From NCBI GenBank assembly GCA_900547475.1, contig URGW01000012.1, forward strand, positions 15,841 through 79,840: a DNA stretch of 64,000 nucleotides, read 5' to 3'. Origin of the DNA: an uncultured Clostridium sp. GTDB lineage: Bacteria > Bacillota > Clostridia > Clostridiales > Clostridiaceae. Under the pieces are notes generated by a model that was not told the origin of the DNA, did no database searches, and saw only the letters and a program-made list of their open reading frames with translations. Position 1 is the first letter of the stretch; the number at the start of each line of letters is the position of its first letter. The position numbers and the translations under genes are program-made. Shown here one piece after another: positions 62,138 to 64,000 of this stretch.

Positions 62138-62205
62138 AAAAGTTTTAAAAAGGATTATAAAATAGTTCTGAAAAATAGAGCCTCATATGAAATTGTAATG
62201 ATTTC
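62126..62205 (+). repeat. Intergenic repeat, copy B
   Basis: About 80 bases matching copy A at 58059-58157 but lacking one internal unit of about 20 bases. Here it lacks the downstream terminator arm and joins directly to a gene fragment. Confidence 0.7.
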
Positions 62206-62340
62206 TTTTTTATAAGTTTATTTAGCCTATTAGGTTTTAAACAAGAGAAAGTGGGAATTGTAGTTGCTATTATAATTGTTTTTACTACTATACTTTGTAC
62301 TTGTTTTATTATTAAAGAGATAAGAAAAATTGGTGGATAA
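62191..62340 (+). pseudogene. C-terminal fragment of a membrane protein
   Basis: An open frame of 49 codons without a usable start encodes one strong membrane segment and a basic end (IIKEIRKIGG). An ATG at 62198 is one base out of frame because of a T run. It adjoins repeat copy B, so it may mark a recombination joint. Confidence 0.4.
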
Positions 62341-62483
62341 ATAAAAAATGATGCTATTGAAGTGATGTATGTAAATATTTATAGGCAATAAATTTAGTAT
62401 TAATGAAAAGCGGTTTGGAATATTGATGAATAGCGATACTATAATATTATATTCATTAGGTTATTTACATAAGGGGGTGCGAT

Positions 62484-62813
62484 ATGAGTATTTGTCCAAA
62501 ATGTGGATTAAAGTTAAAATATAAAATTATAGAAAATACTTTTAAAATAAAATCTAATAAATTAAAATGCAACAATTGTAATACAAGGCTTGAAGTAACT
62601 AAGAAAACAGATATGATAAACTCAACACTTGTAAGTAGTCCAATTATATTAGGTGTATTTTATGGACATGATATAATAAATTTTATTACAATTTTTACAA
62701 AAAGTAATAGTATAAGTAAATGGCTATTAATTTTTATAATGGCTGCTTGGGGAACTATTATTTATAATGGTATTTTTTCATGGAGCCAATTTCAAGTGGT
62801 TGAAGAAAACTAA
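62484..62813 (+). CDS. Zinc-ribbon membrane protein (cxxc-20-cxxc type)
   Basis: A 109-residue protein with CPKC near the N-terminus and CNNC about 25 residues on, forming a zinc ribbon, then two hydrophobic segments. This layout matches the small clostridial family known as cxxc_20_cxxc proteins, of unknown function. AAGGGGGTG lies upstream of the ATG. Confidence 0.65.
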   Translation: MSICPKCGLKLKYKIIENTFKIKSNKLKCNNCNTRLEVTKKTDMINSTLVSSPIILGVFYGHDIINFITIFTKSNSISKWLLIFIMAAWGTIIYNGIFSWSQFQVVEEN

Positions 62814-62940
62814 TGTTATCAAATTATTTGAAATAAGTGTACACTAAATGGTTTTTGAAAATATGAAATTATATATAAATTAACTAATAAAAATAAGCAA
62901 AATTAAAATTATGTAAATTAGTTATTATATATTAATAGGA

Positions 62941-63680
62941 AAATTAGAATTTGACGAGGAGTATAAATCAATTAATAAGGAAGAATATATTGATGAAATT
63001 TAATTAATTATGGCATCTGTAGTTTTCCTGATATTGCAATACTTGATCCCAATTTTAGAAACAAAGAGTTAAAACAATAGAAGAAAATTGGAATAAACTG
63101 AAAGGCTGTGTAGAAGTAAAAGAATTAATAATAGTTTACAGTAAGGTTGGTGAAATATACTTAATATTTCCAATATTATCAATAAAGAAATTTTAGAAGA
63201 AACTATAATCGACTATTGTATAAATAATTGGGATGAGTTTATTTATTAAAGAAAAAAGAAATCAATTTTAAAATATGGTTATTAGTTGCAAGTTTAGATG
63301 AAGAGAACAATATTATTATTAAGCAAGCATCAAAAGAAAATTTTTTCTATTGGGGTAACAAAAGTACTAATGCTCCAAAGAATAAGGCAGAATTAGATCA
63401 GTTTATGCCTGGTTTGATGAAATGCATAAGTGAAGTTTTATATGAATGGAAGACACCGACAAGAGCCGAGACAACACCACATTGCATTTCTGTCACAAAT
63501 AAAGATAAAGGATATAATTTGAATATTGTTTTTAGAACAAATATGAAATTGTTCAAGATTGAAGCTTTATTCAATAAAGAGCATTCTGAATATTATAAGA
63601 ATCAAGTAAAAAATAGTTGGACAAGTATAATTGAATCTTTAGCTGATGTATCAATACATGACTACATAAATATGTATTAA
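62941..63680 (+). pseudogene. Degenerate gene remnants
   Basis: Several short open pieces follow each other in changing frames: FDEEYKSINKEEYIDEI (stop at 63003), a Pro/Asp-rich piece to 63080, and NKEILEETIIDYCINNWDEFIY to 63249. The last continues in another frame as LLKKKEINFKIWLLVASL to 63680 with no stop. At least two frameshifts and one stop separate them. The last 91 residues from ATG 63405 have no ribosome-binding site. The family is not recognised. Confidence 0.45.
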
Positions 63681-63825
63681 ATCAGTCACAATTTAAGGAA
63701 TAAAGCGGATTACATGAACTTTAAGGAATATAGTTATGTTAAGATTTATGGAAAATTTCCGGCAAATATTAAAGAATAGTTTAAAGCCATTTTTACACTA
63801 CAAATTTCAGTTTGTATAATAGATA

Positions 63826-63881
63826 AAAAACCTCACTTACTGCTGATACGGAGAACAGTATCATAAGTAAATGAGGTTTTT
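63826..63881. terminator. Terminator-like hairpin
   Basis: An extended stem pairs AAAAACCTCA with TGAGGTTTTT and, closer to the loop, TGATAC with GTATCA. A and T runs at both ends make it usable in either direction. The flanking bases 63681-63825 show nothing else. Confidence 0.65.
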
Positions 63882-63918
63882 ACTGAAATTGTAAATATAT
63901 AAAAGTAGTTATAAGATA

Positions 63919-63956
63919 CTAAGGGGGCTGTATCAAAATAAATTTTGATACTAGCC
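63919..63956. mobile_element. Possible end of an insertion sequence
   Basis: AAGGGGGCTGTATCAAAAT is followed after two bases by the exact inverse of its last ten bases. The GGGGGCTGT-TCAAAA pattern is like the terminal repeats of IS1182-type elements. No transposase is in the window; the rest, if any, would be downstream of base 64000. Confidence 0.3.
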
Positions 63957-63962
63957 GATAAG

Positions 63963-63995
63963 AAAAGGAGGATTCGAATTTGAATCCTCCTTTTT
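63963..63995 (+). terminator. Terminator hairpin at the window end
   Basis: A perfect 13-bp stem (63963-63975, 63982-63994) with the sequence AAAAGGAGGATTC and a six-base loop, ending in T residues. Confidence 0.75.
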
Positions 63996-64000
63996 GTGTA

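Noticed and set aside
58200..64000. Prophage or integrative element
   Set aside because: No integrase, phage structural gene, relaxase or flanking attachment site is visible; the region is better explained as gene decay plus a local duplication.

Overview
The window comes from a low-GC Firmicute, almost certainly a Clostridium sensu stricto of the gut-commensal type. The base composition is very AT-rich, Shine-Dalgarno sites are strong (AGGAGG-like), TTG and GTG starts occur, Rho-independent terminators are abundant, and there are YesMN-type regulators, LPXTG surface proteins and an AspD-type decarboxylase. Species cannot be fixed from the sequence alone.

Layout. 1-940: an Mrp/NBP35 Fe-S ATPase. 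1400-8318: an operon for arabinose-containing oligosaccharides (lipoprotein, two permeases, GH51 arabinofuranosidase, an unusual ArsR-type regulator, GH43 enzyme). 8390-22785: mixed housekeeping and membrane genes (LTA-synthase-like phosphotransferase, MscS, a membrane MutS homologue, a degenerate SGNH protein with a Lys/Cys-rich secreted partner, Sir2, aspartate 4-decarboxylase, methionine aminopeptidase, YdcF, DUF4259, GNAT, DUF975, DUF624). 22813-40206: a second glycan locus (divergent GH3, LplBC/LipO-type importer, GH31 alpha-xylosidase, GH3 beta-glucosidase, GH95 fucosidase, YesMN two-component system). The enzyme set fits import and cytoplasmic breakdown of fucosylated xyloglucan oligosaccharides. 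40245-43098: a GntR-ABC exporter operon and an S66 carboxypeptidase. 43330-52407: two giant cell-wall-anchored exo-glycosidases, a GH33 sialidase and a GH29 fucosidase, with the architecture of mucin-glycan-harvesting enzymes and related FIVAR-repeat stalks. 52473-58175: Ogt, tRNA-Leu(CAA), a ZIP transporter, enolase, and a NifU-like/GGGtGRT gene pair. Two Fur-type boxes lie between enolase and that pair. 58200-64000: a gene-poor accessory stretch of frameshifted and truncated genes, a duplicated intergenic repeat, hairpins and a possible insertion-sequence end.

How the parts work together. Surface sialidase and fucosidase would release host sugars. The two intracellular glycosidase operons import short oligosaccharides by ABC systems that lack their own ATPase, so a shared MsmX-type ATPase elsewhere is implied, and finish them in the cytoplasm. 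The most interesting uncharacterised unit is the NifU-like + GGGtGRT pair at 56333-58045. It has codon use typical of very highly expressed genes, an extended -10 promoter, a structured leader, and perfect or near-perfect Fur boxes upstream. This suggests an abundant iron-responsive Fe-S or iron-handling system of unknown function.
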